A DNA stretch of 64,000 nucleotides from Chitinophaga filiformis (GTDB lineage: Bacteria; Bacteroidota; Bacteroidia; Chitinophagales; Chitinophagaceae). Position 1 is the stretch's first letter. Every line of letters begins with the position of its first letter. Positions 19,044-27,145 of this stretch are shown one piece after another. The position numbers and the translations under genes were made by a program. The notes beneath the pieces are model-generated. The model did no database searches, was not told where the DNA came from, and saw only the letters and a list, made by a program, of their open reading frames with translations. The stretch lies in assembly GCF_900102545.1 (NCBI RefSeq), contig NZ_FNBN01000004.1:248001-312000 (forward strand). Direction: 5' to 3'.

Positions 19044-19603
19044 AGCGGGTATTTGCGCAAACATAGCAATAATAAAGTATATTTATGGGGCGAAATCGAC
19101 CATTGCGGCTGTTGTCACGAAATGTCTGCATCCGCCCCCGGATTGCATTTCAGTTTTTTATAACATGTGAATATACGGCAGCGGGACATTTTATGACATA
19201 CTATTTCAAACACTATAATAAGTAGCTATTGTCTGGCGTTTTAATGAACGGGGAGATGTATTTTTGCCCTGTTGCAGGCAATTGAGCGCTTTATGTTATA
19301 GTTAAGAGGAACAATCGAAGAATCAAGAGCGTATATTTACAATTTAACCATAACCATATATCTGTGAGTCATCAACCATGAGTCAGCTACTGCCAACAGG
19401 GCCACCATAAAGATCTTCCGGCCTTTACAGTTAAGATTAACTTAATACGTAGTCCGGAGAAGCCTCTGAATCATAAAACACTGATTTTAAATAAGATAAA
19501 CTCTATTAACAGGTGAATGCTTACAGATTAATTATTTTTACTATAAAATAAATTATACTACATTTGCGTTTACCATAAACATCAAATAAAAAAGCTGAAT
19601 CGC
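19044..19603. other. Divergent intergenic region porU / gldJ
   Basis: 560 nt, A+T-rich, between the divergent porU and gldJ starts. No open reading frame with a convincing start and no RNA gene was recognised. The gldJ-proximal end carries the -7 element at 19559-19566. The rest probably holds the porU promoter and regulatory sequence, but I could not pin an element. Confidence 0.5.
19559..19566 (+). promoter_or_regulatory. -7 element of the gldJ promoter
   Basis: TACATTTG is an exact match to TAnnTTTG, 37 nt before the gldJ ATG and preceded by a very A/T-rich spacer. The -33 element is poor (TTTTTA rather than TTTG). Confidence 0.5.
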
Positions 19604-21148
19604 ATGCATAGATTAACCTCTGTCTCAATGCTCTTAGGCGCCAGTATAATTATGTCGATGTCTGCCTGTAAAAACGGCGGAGCTTTCGGCAAAAAGAAGG
19701 AGAAATCCACCGCTACTGGCTGGAATTACAATGATCCTAAGATGGGTGGTTTCAGTGTGGCCAAAAGTAAAGACCAGCAAACTGGTCCGGGTCTTGTTTT
19801 CGTGCAGGGCGGTACCTTCGCCATGGGAGCGACAGAACAGGACGTTATGGCTGACTGGAATAACATTCCAAGACGTATTACTGTTTCCTCATTCTACATT
19901 GATGAAACAGAAGTAGCCAACGTTCACTACCGTGAATACCTGTACTGGCTGCGTCGTATGTACGACGAGTCCTTCCCGGACGTATATCGTAAAGCTTTAC
20001 CAGATACCCTGGTATGGCGTAGCGAACTGGCTTATAACGAGCCTCTTGTAGAATATTATTTCCGTCACCCTGCTTACAACGATTATCCGGTAGTAGGTGT
20101 GAACTGGAAACAGGCTGTTGACTATTGTAAATGGCGCTCCAACCGTGTGAACGAAAAGATGCTGATCGATAAAGGGTTGCTGTCCAAAAACGATATGAAG
20201 AACCAGGCTGATGATAACACCTTCGATACCAAGGCATATACTGCGGGCCTCTATGAGGGTATCCCGGGTAACATGTCCAAGAGTACCAAGGCGCAGTTCA
20301 GAAACGCTGACGGTTCTCCACGTACTGCTCAATTCGAAGATGGTGTAATGTTGCCTAACTACCGCCTCCCGACAGAAGCTGAATGGGAATATGCGGCACT
20401 GGGTTACATCGGTCAGAACCCTGGCCCTTCCAAGAAAGAAGGTAAACGTGGTGAGGAGTTGATCATGAACAAACAGGTATATTCCTGGGGAACTAACACA
20501 AGTGGTCTGAGGGATATCCGCCGTGGTGCATGGCAGGGTCAGTTCCTGGCGAACTTCAAACGTGGTTCCGGTGATAACATGGGTATGGCCGGTGGTCTGA
20601 ACGACCGTGCGTCTATCCCTGGTCCTGTAATTGCTTTCTTCCCGAACACTTTCGGTATCTATAACATGTCAGGTAACGTAAGCGAGTGGGTACTGGACGT
20701 TTACCGTCCGCTGAACCCGATCGATGGTGATGACTTCAACTACTTCCGTGGTAACAAGTTCCAGACTACTTATATGAATGCTGATGGCGAAGCTGAAAAG
20801 GATAGCCTGGGTCACCTGAAAATGCGTGATGTAACTGACGAAGAAAGTGCTAACCGTCTGAACTACCAGAAAGGTGATGTTATTAACTACCTCGATGGTG
20901 ACTCCCTGTCACAGGTTGAGTATGGTTACGGTGTTACCTCCCTGATCAACGATAAATCTCACGTTGTAAAAGGTGGTAGCTGGAACGACCGCGCTTACTG
21001 GCTCTCTCCAGGTGCACGCCGTTACATGCAGGAAGATATGGCCACCAACACTGTAGGTTTCCGTTGTGCAATGGACCGCGTGGGTAGCCCTGAAGGTAAC
21101 AAATTCAAAACTGGTCAGCTGTTCAAGAAACAACGCCAGAAGAGATAA
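19604..21148 (+). CDS. gldJ: Gliding motility / type IX secretion lipoprotein GldJ
   Basis: 514-aa lipoprotein with lipobox MSMSAC near residue 22. An FGE-sulfatase-type fold spans most of the protein: GLVFVQGGTFAMGA, then FYIDETEVANVHYREYL, YRLPTEAEWEYAALG, MSGNVSEWVLDVY and VVKGGSWNDRAYW. GldJ and GldK share this fold. The position next to porV-porU and the early GWNYNDPKMGGF segment favour GldJ. In Flavobacterium, GldJ forms helical tracks and stabilises GldK and the motor complex. The gene ends at a strong bidirectional terminator. Confusion with GldK is the main alternative. Confidence 0.88.
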   Translation: MHRLTSVSMLLGASIIMSMSACKNGGAFGKKKEKSTATGWNYNDPKMGGFSVAKSKDQQTGPGLVFVQGGTFAMGATEQDVMADWNNIPRRITVSSFYIDETEVANVHYREYLYWLRRMYDESFPDVYRKALPDTLVWRSELAYNEPLVEYYFRHPAYNDYPVVGVNWKQAVDYCKWRSNRVNEKMLIDKGLLSKNDMKNQADDNTFDTKAYTAGLYEGIPGNMSKSTKAQFRNADGSPRTAQFEDGVMLPNYRLPTEAEWEYAALGYIGQNPGPSKKEGKRGEELIMNKQVYSWGTNTSGLRDIRRGAWQGQFLANFKRGSGDNMGMAGGLNDRASIPGPVIAFFPNTFGIYNMSGNVSEWVLDVYRPLNPIDGDDFNYFRGNKFQTTYMNADGEAEKDSLGHLKMRDVTDEESANRLNYQKGDVINYLDGDSLSQVEYGYGVTSLINDKSHVVKGGSWNDRAYWLSPGARRYMQEDMATNTVGFRCAMDRVGSPEGNKFKTGQLFKKQRQKR

Positions 21149-21167
21149 TGCCAATTTTATAGAGCAT

Positions 21168-21205
21168 AAAAAAAGCCCTCCTGATAATCAGGAGGGCTTT
21201 TTTTT
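21168..21205. terminator. Bidirectional terminator between gldJ and bcp
   Basis: Perfect 10-bp stem GCCCTCCTGA / TCAGGAGGGC (21175-21184 and 21188-21197) with a 3-nt loop, flanked by a run of seven A and a run of eight T. Confidence 0.95.
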
Positions 21206-21224
21206 ATGCTAATATTCTCTGTAA

Positions 21225-21686
21225 TTATTTCCAGATCTCCAGGATCTCTTCTGTGTGATTTTTGGTATCCGGCCTTACAATGATCTTATCTATCACACCC
21301 GACTCATTAATCAGGAAAGTAGTACGGTGCGTCCCGTCGTAGATGCGGCCCATGAACTTCTTCTCTCCCCATACGCCATACTGTGTATGAATGGTACGGT
21401 CCTCATCTGCCAGTAACGGGAAAGGCAGGTCATATTTCTCTACAAATTTTTTGTGACGCTTTTCACTGTCTGTACTCACGCCCACCACTGCAAATCCTTT
21501 TTTCAACAGTATATGATAGTTGTCCCTCAGGTTACACGCCTGGTTCGTACAGGCAGGTGTCATATCCTTAGGGTAAAAATACAGTATCACTTTCTTCCCC
21601 TTTAGATCTGCCAGCGAAACCTCCTTTCCTTCCTGATCCGTTCCTTTAAAGATGGGCGCTTTATCTCCTTCTTTCAAATGTGTCAT
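21225..21686 (-). CDS. bcp: Thiol peroxidase of the Bcp/PrxQ type
   Basis: 153-aa atypical two-cysteine peroxiredoxin reducing H2O2 and alkyl hydroperoxides with thioredoxin. The peroxidatic C46 is in TPACT and the resolving C51 lies five residues later (CTNQAC), as in BCP. YFYPKD precedes it, and the conserved FPLLADEDRTIHTQYGVWG follows. It begins 12 nt after the end of the M23 peptidase gene, so both probably share a transcript. Confidence 0.93.
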   Translation of the reverse strand: MTHLKEGDKAPIFKGTDQEGKEVSLADLKGKKVILYFYPKDMTPACTNQACNLRDNYHILLKKGFAVVGVSTDSEKRHKKFVEKYDLPFPLLADEDRTIHTQYGVWGEKKFMGRIYDGTHRTTFLINESGVIDKIIVRPDTKNHTEEILEIWK

Positions 21687-21698
21687 ATATTCTTCTTC

Positions 21699-23393
21699 CT
21701 ATCTCGTAAATGTAAACGTCTGTTCTTTGGTATTACCGGCAATATCTGTCACCAGCATGCGCAGGCTGTGTTTACCCGGCTTACAATGCTCATCGAATGT
21801 GTAGGAAATAACATTACCCCTCCGGCCAAACATCAGCCATTTGCCATCAAGTTCTGCCCGGTAAGCTTTTATGCCGCTGTTATCGCTGATGGCGAAAGAC
21901 AATTTCGCAGCCTTTGACAGATTGGCTCCGTTCTTTACCCCGAGCAAAGCGATTTTAGGCAGAACAGTATCCACTTCCAGGTGGAAATCGCCAAACTCGC
22001 GGAACTGGCCCACATACCAGCCCTTCTCCAGCGTAGTACCTGCAATGGTCTCTCCCAGGCCCTCACGTACCATCACTACCTTATGCTGCTGTGCAGCCGG
22101 TATAGGCCTGTCGGGCTTTATATGCAGGGTAAAATTGCTGTGTAAAGGGACCAGTGCTGTATGAAGGCGGAAAATTGAGGAGGAAGACTTTGACTTCTCC
22201 CCTGCGGGGATCTCCGCATAGTTAAAGCAGATCCTGTCGTAAAGGGAATTCTCCTCCAGGAAAAATTCTACCTGGTTATTCTCGAAGATATTGCGGGATT
22301 CCGCATACATTGTATTGGCGCATTTGGTAGGCTCTGGCGCATCTCCACTCTGCTGCAGGGAGAATTTCACGGTGGTGGAATTGCCATAGGCGTCCTTCAC
22401 CAGCAGTTTTACCGGATGAGGTGTACCGTCTGACAGGTCAATGGTACCATCTCCCTGTACATCCTTATAGATCTCCAGCTTATTACCCGGTACGGAAAAT
22501 AGCAGCTGCAGCCAGGGTCCTCCGCCTTTTCTTATTTTATAGTCCGTGTGGGCATTGATATATCGGGACTCCTCAAACCCGATATTATCTATCTGGAACC
22601 CGCTGTTGGGTACATCCTTATCAAACATCACTACTTCATAGATACCATAACTGTTAGGCACATTGCTCATACGGTCCACTGCATTCAGCCCAATTCCTGC
22701 CAGTCCGGTTCTTACTTTGATCAATGGCGTGGCAGTCACATATTCACCGTTCACCTTCTTTACAGGCAGTATGGTAGGCGTCTGGTCATAGATGCTCCTG
22801 TCCATATCATATATCGCAATCCGGAATACTTCAGGTGCTTTGGTATCGGGGATATCGAAACCGAACAGCAACGGGTTCAACGGATGTTCGGTATGGGTAT
22901 CCCTGATTTCAAAATGCACGTGCGGCCCGCCGGAAGCGCCGGTATTACCGCTCCATGCCACGAAGTCGCCTTTCTTTACAGGAAATTTGTCTGCCGGGAT
23001 CTTCAGGTCGGTTGCCCAGCTTTCCGCGGCGTATTGCTGCTGCTTCACATATTGCTCCAGAGCAGGGAAAAAGCGGTTCAGGTGGCCGTAAGCGGTAGTA
23101 TACCCATTAGGGTGCGTAATGTACAACACGTTCCCGTAACCGGTATGAGATACGCCAATCCGGCTTACATATCCATCTGCGGCAGCATATACGGGCAGAT
23201 TCTCCTTCTGTTGGGTTTTAATGTCTATCCCTGCGTGAAAGTGGTTGGGACGAAGCTCTCCATAATTACCTGCCAGTTGAATAGGCACAGCCAGTGGATT
23301 GCGGAAATATCCCTGTGGATAGTTCTTTTCCGGTAACTGAGCGTGTAACAGCTGAGGTAATAAGATGCATAACCCGAATATCCGTTTTATCAT
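21699..23393 (-). CDS. Secreted M23 family metallopeptidase
   Basis: 564 aa from the ATG at 23393, which opens a signal peptide (MIKRIFGLCILLPQLLHAQ). The M23 zinc site is complete: H53 and D57 in NHFHAGIDIKT, YTTAYGHL, and the HxH motif in GGPHVHFEI. The roughly 380-residue C-terminal region is beta-rich with Ig-like repeats (AKLSFAISDNSGIKAYRAEL). It is probably a peptidoglycan endopeptidase at the cell surface. An exact -7 element lies only 5 nt upstream of this ATG, suggesting either a very short leader or a downstream start. Confidence 0.9.
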   Translation of the reverse strand: MIKRIFGLCILLPQLLHAQLPEKNYPQGYFRNPLAVPIQLAGNYGELRPNHFHAGIDIKTQQKENLPVYAAADGYVSRIGVSHTGYGNVLYITHPNGYTTAYGHLNRFFPALEQYVKQQQYAAESWATDLKIPADKFPVKKGDFVAWSGNTGASGGPHVHFEIRDTHTEHPLNPLLFGFDIPDTKAPEVFRIAIYDMDRSIYDQTPTILPVKKVNGEYVTATPLIKVRTGLAGIGLNAVDRMSNVPNSYGIYEVVMFDKDVPNSGFQIDNIGFEESRYINAHTDYKIRKGGGPWLQLLFSVPGNKLEIYKDVQGDGTIDLSDGTPHPVKLLVKDAYGNSTTVKFSLQQSGDAPEPTKCANTMYAESRNIFENNQVEFFLEENSLYDRICFNYAEIPAGEKSKSSSSIFRLHTALVPLHSNFTLHIKPDRPIPAAQQHKVVMVREGLGETIAGTTLEKGWYVGQFREFGDFHLEVDTVLPKIALLGVKNGANLSKAAKLSFAISDNSGIKAYRAELDGKWLMFGRRGNVISYTFDEHCKPGKHSLRMLVTDIAGNTKEQTFTFTR

Positions 23394-23397
23394 GACG

Positions 23398-23405
23398 CAA
23401 AAATA
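23398..23405 (-). promoter_or_regulatory. Candidate -7 element at the M23 peptidase start
   Basis: The minus strand reads TATTTTTG, an exact TAnnTTTG match ending 5 nt before the ATG at 23393. No good -33 element is seen. If active, it implies a leaderless or nearly leaderless mRNA. Confidence 0.35.
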
Positions 23406-23431
23406 AGGGGAAATCAATATCCTCTAAATCC

Positions 23432-23439
23432 TAATTTTG
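23432..23439 (+). promoter_or_regulatory. Candidate -7 element of the histidine kinase operon
   Basis: TAATTTTG is an exact TAnnTTTG match 18 nt upstream of the ATG at 23458. The -33 region is weak. Confidence 0.4.
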
Positions 23440-23457
23440 TGCCTTAACAGCCCCGTT

Positions 23458-24645
23458 ATGAAAGGTAGACTTAGTCAGGTGCTTATACATATTGCCGGTT
23501 GCGTTACTTTTCTGGCGTTGCCGATCGTCTTTTCCCCGGATGCCAGCAGCCTGTCTGATCTGTGGAGGCACCCTCCTGCCATGAAAGATTTCCTCGTCTA
23601 CCTGGCATTGCTGCTATTCTTTTATTTCAATTATTTCTGGCTGATCCCTAATTACTACTTCAAACGTAAATACGGCGGCCTCTCTATCATTACCATTCTA
23701 TGCTTTGTGGCAATAGTACTAGTACCTAATCTCCTGATCGGCTTTCGGGGTGGCCCTAACCGTGCAGGATATGAGTGGCCCGCTAACAATCCCATCCCGC
23801 TACCGTCAGACCGCCCACCGAGACAGTTTAATCCCTCGCCTACTCCACCGCCGGCAGACAGTATCCCGTCTTTCGGGCAGGAATCCCCGCCACCAACTGG
23901 TCGACCATTCCCTCCACCGGACCGTTTTCATGGCCCCGGACAACATGAGGAGGTATCCCGGTCATTGTTGCTGGACGTAAGTCATCAGCTGTTCCTTTTC
24001 CTGGCCGTATTCTTCTTCTCCCTTATCCTGAAAATAAGTTACCGCTGGCGGCTGACAGAAAAGGAGAAACTGAATGCAGAGCTGTCGTACCTGAAAGCGC
24101 AGATCAATCCGCACTTTCTTTTTAATATCCTGAATACTATCTATTCTCTTGCGATTGAAAAGTCGGATCAGACAGGTACCGCTGTCGTCAAGCTATCGCA
24201 GATGATGCGTTACGTGATCAGTGATGCCGGTAATCACCTGGTGCCATTATCGAGGGAGATTGATTATCTCAGTAATTATATCGAACTACAAAAATTGCGT
24301 TTCGGAGATTCGATACCTTTGTCATTCACGGTAACAGGCAAAGCTACCGGGCAACTGATTGCACCATTGATCCTGATCTCTTTTGTAGAAAATGCGTTTA
24401 AACATGGTGTGAATGCGGCAGAAAATACAGACATCCGCATTACAGTGAACATTGATGAAAAACAACTGTATTTTAAAGCATTCAATAACAAGGTAACTGT
24501 GCTGGAAGTACAGGAAACAACAGGCGGACTTGGTATAGAAAATACCCAGAAACGCCTGCAGTTACTATATCCTGGCAGTCATACACTACTGATCCGGGAT
24601 GAGGAACATTATTTTGAAGTATCCCTTTTATTGCAATTAACATGA
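23458..24645 (+). CDS. LytS/YehU-type sensor histidine kinase
   Basis: 395 aa from the ATG at 23458. Four membrane segments lie at about 11-27, 44-64, 74-96 and 172-193. The His-kinase (PF06580-type) box LKAQINPHFLFNILNTIYSL carries H219, followed by an ATPase region with LISFVENAFKHGV and GGLGIENTQKRL. An unusual proline-rich loop of about 50 residues (110-160; PPRQFNPSPTPPPADS) lies between the third and fourth segments. The stop overlaps the response regulator start by 4 nt, so the pair is translationally coupled. The signal sensed is unknown. Confidence 0.92.
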   Translation: MKGRLSQVLIHIAGCVTFLALPIVFSPDASSLSDLWRHPPAMKDFLVYLALLLFFYFNYFWLIPNYYFKRKYGGLSIITILCFVAIVLVPNLLIGFRGGPNRAGYEWPANNPIPLPSDRPPRQFNPSPTPPPADSIPSFGQESPPPTGRPFPPPDRFHGPGQHEEVSRSLLLDVSHQLFLFLAVFFFSLILKISYRWRLTEKEKLNAELSYLKAQINPHFLFNILNTIYSLAIEKSDQTGTAVVKLSQMMRYVISDAGNHLVPLSREIDYLSNYIELQKLRFGDSIPLSFTVTGKATGQLIAPLILISFVENAFKHGVNAAENTDIRITVNIDEKQLYFKAFNNKVTVLEVQETTGGLGIENTQKRLQLLYPGSHTLLIRDEEHYFEVSLLLQLT

Positions 24646-25337
24646 CCTTACAAGCTATTGCCATAGATGATGAATTACCGGCTTTAAAGCTGATACAGCA
24701 CTTCTGTGCGAAAGTGGATTTCATACAGTTGCAGAAGACATTCAATGTACCTGAAGAGGCATTGAAGTATATCACGAAATACCCGGTAGACCTGCTTTTC
24801 CTGGATATCAACATGCCTTCTGTAAGTGGTATTGATCTATACCGTTCCATACAGCAACAGGCACTGGTGATCTTCACTACAGCTCATAGTGAATATGCGG
24901 TAGAAGGGTTTAACCTCAACGCAGTGGATTACCTGCTGAAGCCTTTCACTTTCGAGCGTTTCCTGCAGGCCGTACAGAAAGCGCAACATGTAAAGCAATT
25001 CAACCAGTCGCATCCCACCACACCGCCTCCGCTCATATTCAGAGTGGATTATGGCCTGACAAGAGTCCAGATCACGGATATCCTCTTTGTAGAAGGCCTG
25101 GACGATTACCTGAAAATACATCTCTATCAGCAGCCCCCGCTGATAGTCAGGATGACAATGAAAGTACTGCTGGAAAAACTGCCTCCGCAGTCCTTCATCA
25201 GGGTACACCGTTCTTACATCGTAGCCATGGACCGTATAGAGCAGGTACGCAATAAAACCATCCTGATAGCCGGCAACGAAATACCTATAAGCAACAGTTA
25301 TGAGGACGCTTTCTTCAGTCAGTTCCGGCGCCTGTAG
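24642..25337 (+). CDS. LytTR-family response regulator
   Basis: 231 aa. The receiver domain (1-120) has acidic D9/D10, phospho-acceptor D55 (LLFLDINMP), T80 in FTTAHSEYA and K100 in YLLKPF. The LytTR DNA-binding domain (about 135-231) has DILFVEGLDDYLKIHL and FIRVHRSYIVAMDRI. It overlaps the kinase by ATGA and forms a pair with it. Such systems in Bacteroidota regulate few, usually nearby, genes; the target is not evident here. Confidence 0.94.
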   Translation: MTLQAIAIDDELPALKLIQHFCAKVDFIQLQKTFNVPEEALKYITKYPVDLLFLDINMPSVSGIDLYRSIQQQALVIFTTAHSEYAVEGFNLNAVDYLLKPFTFERFLQAVQKAQHVKQFNQSHPTTPPPLIFRVDYGLTRVQITDILFVEGLDDYLKIHLYQQPPLIVRMTMKVLLEKLPPQSFIRVHRSYIVAMDRIEQVRNKTILIAGNEIPISNSYEDAFFSQFRRL

Positions 25338-25448
25338 TCCATTCACCGCAACATATAATGGCTTTACCTCAATCACATGGCCATGTCCCGTATTAAAGAA
25401 ATATTTGTGTTGGTAAAACAGTTATATCAGTGAACAAACCAACTCAAT

Positions 25449-26186
25449 ATGGAAAGAAAAGATTTTCTAAGGAACGGGATGGGCATACTGGGCCTGGCTT
25501 CCATCGTACCTATGCTGAATGCGTGCGGTAAAGACGACAATACGACCAGTACAGATACCGACACCACCACGGGAACTGATACAGAAACAGGCGGCACCTG
25601 TACCGTGTCTGATACCGAAACTGATGGTCCGTATCCGCTGTATAGCAGCAGGGGATCTTCCATACAGCGCGTGGATATTACAGATGGTAAAACCGGCCTG
25701 CCACTGAGCATCGTTATCACTGTGCGCAATGTGAAAAACAATTGTGCTGTGGTGAGCAATGCGCGTGTGGATATCTGGCATTGCGATAAAGATGGTTACT
25801 ATTCAGGATACAGTAATTCCGGTTACCTGGGCACACAGGACAATACAGCCCTGGTCTTCTGCCGTGGCCTTCAATATACAGACAGTGCCGGATTAGCGAA
25901 GTTCACTTCTATTTATCCGGGCTGGTACACCGGCCGCGTTACTCATATCCATGCACAGATCTATGTGGACAGCTCATTGAAACTAACCACACAGATTGCT
26001 TTTCCGGATGCGATCAACACTGCAGTTTATAAAACATCCCTTTACAGTGCACATGGCCAGAATTCAATCACCAATGCACAGGATAATATCATTATGGATT
26101 CATTGGACAATGAACTTGCAACTGTCACAGCGAATAGCACCACGGGCGGATATGATCTGACCCATACTATTTACATTTCTGCTTAG
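25449..26186 (+). CDS. Intradiol-dioxygenase-like lipoprotein
   Basis: 245 aa. The N-terminus (MERKDFLRNGMGILGLASIVPMLNAC) ends in a lipobox-like Cys at residue 26. A Thr/Asp/Glu-rich low-complexity linker (DDNTTSTDTDTTTGTDTETG) follows. The catalytic fold resembles protocatechuate 3,4-dioxygenase: TDGPYP, DIWHCDKDGYYSGY (a Tyr ligand), and YPGWYTGRVTHIHAQI (the Tyr and two His iron ligands). The four non-haem Fe(III) ligands appear conserved, so it could be active, but the extracytoplasmic location and lack of aromatic-catabolism neighbours leave the substrate unknown. Confidence 0.85.
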   Translation: MERKDFLRNGMGILGLASIVPMLNACGKDDNTTSTDTDTTTGTDTETGGTCTVSDTETDGPYPLYSSRGSSIQRVDITDGKTGLPLSIVITVRNVKNNCAVVSNARVDIWHCDKDGYYSGYSNSGYLGTQDNTALVFCRGLQYTDSAGLAKFTSIYPGWYTGRVTHIHAQIYVDSSLKLTTQIAFPDAINTAVYKTSLYSAHGQNSITNAQDNIIMDSLDNELATVTANSTTGGYDLTHTIYISA

Positions 26187-26214
26187 GTAATGAGTGAGCA
26201 CTTGTTATGAAAGC

Positions 26215-26244
26215 AAAAGGACCGGCTATAAACCGGTCCTTTTT
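26215..26244. terminator. Bidirectional terminator at the end of the Ter operon
   Basis: Perfect 8-bp stem AGGACCGG / CCGGTCCT (26218-26225 and 26233-26240), extended by A/T pairs, with TTTTT on the plus strand and TTTTG then CTTTC on the minus strand. It serves the dioxygenase-like gene and the convergent Ter operon. Confidence 0.85.
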
Positions 26245-26275
26245 ATAAGTAGTTGTGTACAATCTGTGTGTTGAT

Positions 26276-27109
26276 CTACTTCGCTTCCGCCTCTGCTTCA
26301 GCCTCTGCCTCCACCTTATGTTTTTTAGGGTAGTTGAACAGTAAGCTGGTGATGATCGGGATCAGGAAAATAGATACAGTGATAATGGATGTAGCCCAGT
26401 CTGCCTGATGACTTTCCAGGAATTGAGCCGCTGCAGTTTCGGGATAGAAATGCTCATAGATAGCCAGCATCAGTTTGATACCCAATACACCAATCACCAG
26501 GAAAGCTGCAGTTTCCAGGAAAGGATATTTCTCCATCAGTCTTACGAACCCCTGTGCTACGAAACGCATGGCCAGGATACCGATAAATACGCCGGTCCAG
26601 ATCAACACGATATTATCGCTGAATGCAACTGCTGCAAACACATTATCAATAGAGAATGCAAGGTCCATCAGCTCCACCAGCGCTACGGTAGCCCAGAACT
26701 GGCCCATCCAGCCAATCGTTGCCTTATATAACCAGTTGCTGCTCTTATCAATCTCTTCAGCTTCCTGCTCTACAATGCCAGCTTTCTCTGCCTTTGATTT
26801 TTCAGCTCTCTTCTTGAAATAATCGTAGGTCAGATAGAGGAGATAAAGTCCGCCAACCGGTTTCAGCCACCATACTTTAATGAGCAGAGATGCGAACAGT
26901 AAACAAATACCTCTGAAGACATAGGCACCAATAATACCGTACTTCAGCGCTTTGTTACGTTGTTCCTTTGGCAGGTCCATTACCATTGTAGCCAATACGG
27001 CCGCATTATCCACCGACAACAGACTTTCAATAATAATCAGGTTTCCGACGATCAGCAAGGCAGGTATCGGGTTGTCCAAGATCTGCTGGAACATTTCAGC
27101 GATTTGCAT
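26276..27109 (-). CDS. terC: TerC family integral membrane protein
   Basis: 277 aa with about seven membrane segments. TerC motifs are present, including ESLLSVDNAAVLATMV and AFSIDNVFAAVAFS, the acidic-residue-bearing helices thought to bind metal. The C-terminus ends in an acidic Glu/Ala repeat (KVEAEAEAEAEAK). TerC proteins act in metal (Mn) efflux or membrane stress complexes and partner with TerD and TerB. It is the last gene of the 12-gene Ter operon, 36 nt after the kinase gene. Confidence 0.92.
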   Translation of the reverse strand: MQIAEMFQQILDNPIPALLIVGNLIIIESLLSVDNAAVLATMVMDLPKEQRNKALKYGIIGAYVFRGICLLFASLLIKVWWLKPVGGLYLLYLTYDYFKKRAEKSKAEKAGIVEQEAEEIDKSSNWLYKATIGWMGQFWATVALVELMDLAFSIDNVFAAVAFSDNIVLIWTGVFIGILAMRFVAQGFVRLMEKYPFLETAAFLVIGVLGIKLMLAIYEHFYPETAAAQFLESHQADWATSIITVSIFLIPIITSLLFNYPKKHKVEAEAEAEAEAK

Positions 27110-27145
27110 AGTTGTTTGTTATTTTCTTGTTTTTGTTGATAGACA

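Noticed and set aside
22548..23336. Plus-strand frame of 262 codons opposite the M23 peptidase
   Set aside because: It lies wholly opposite a coding gene with an intact zinc site; composition is that of an antisense shadow.
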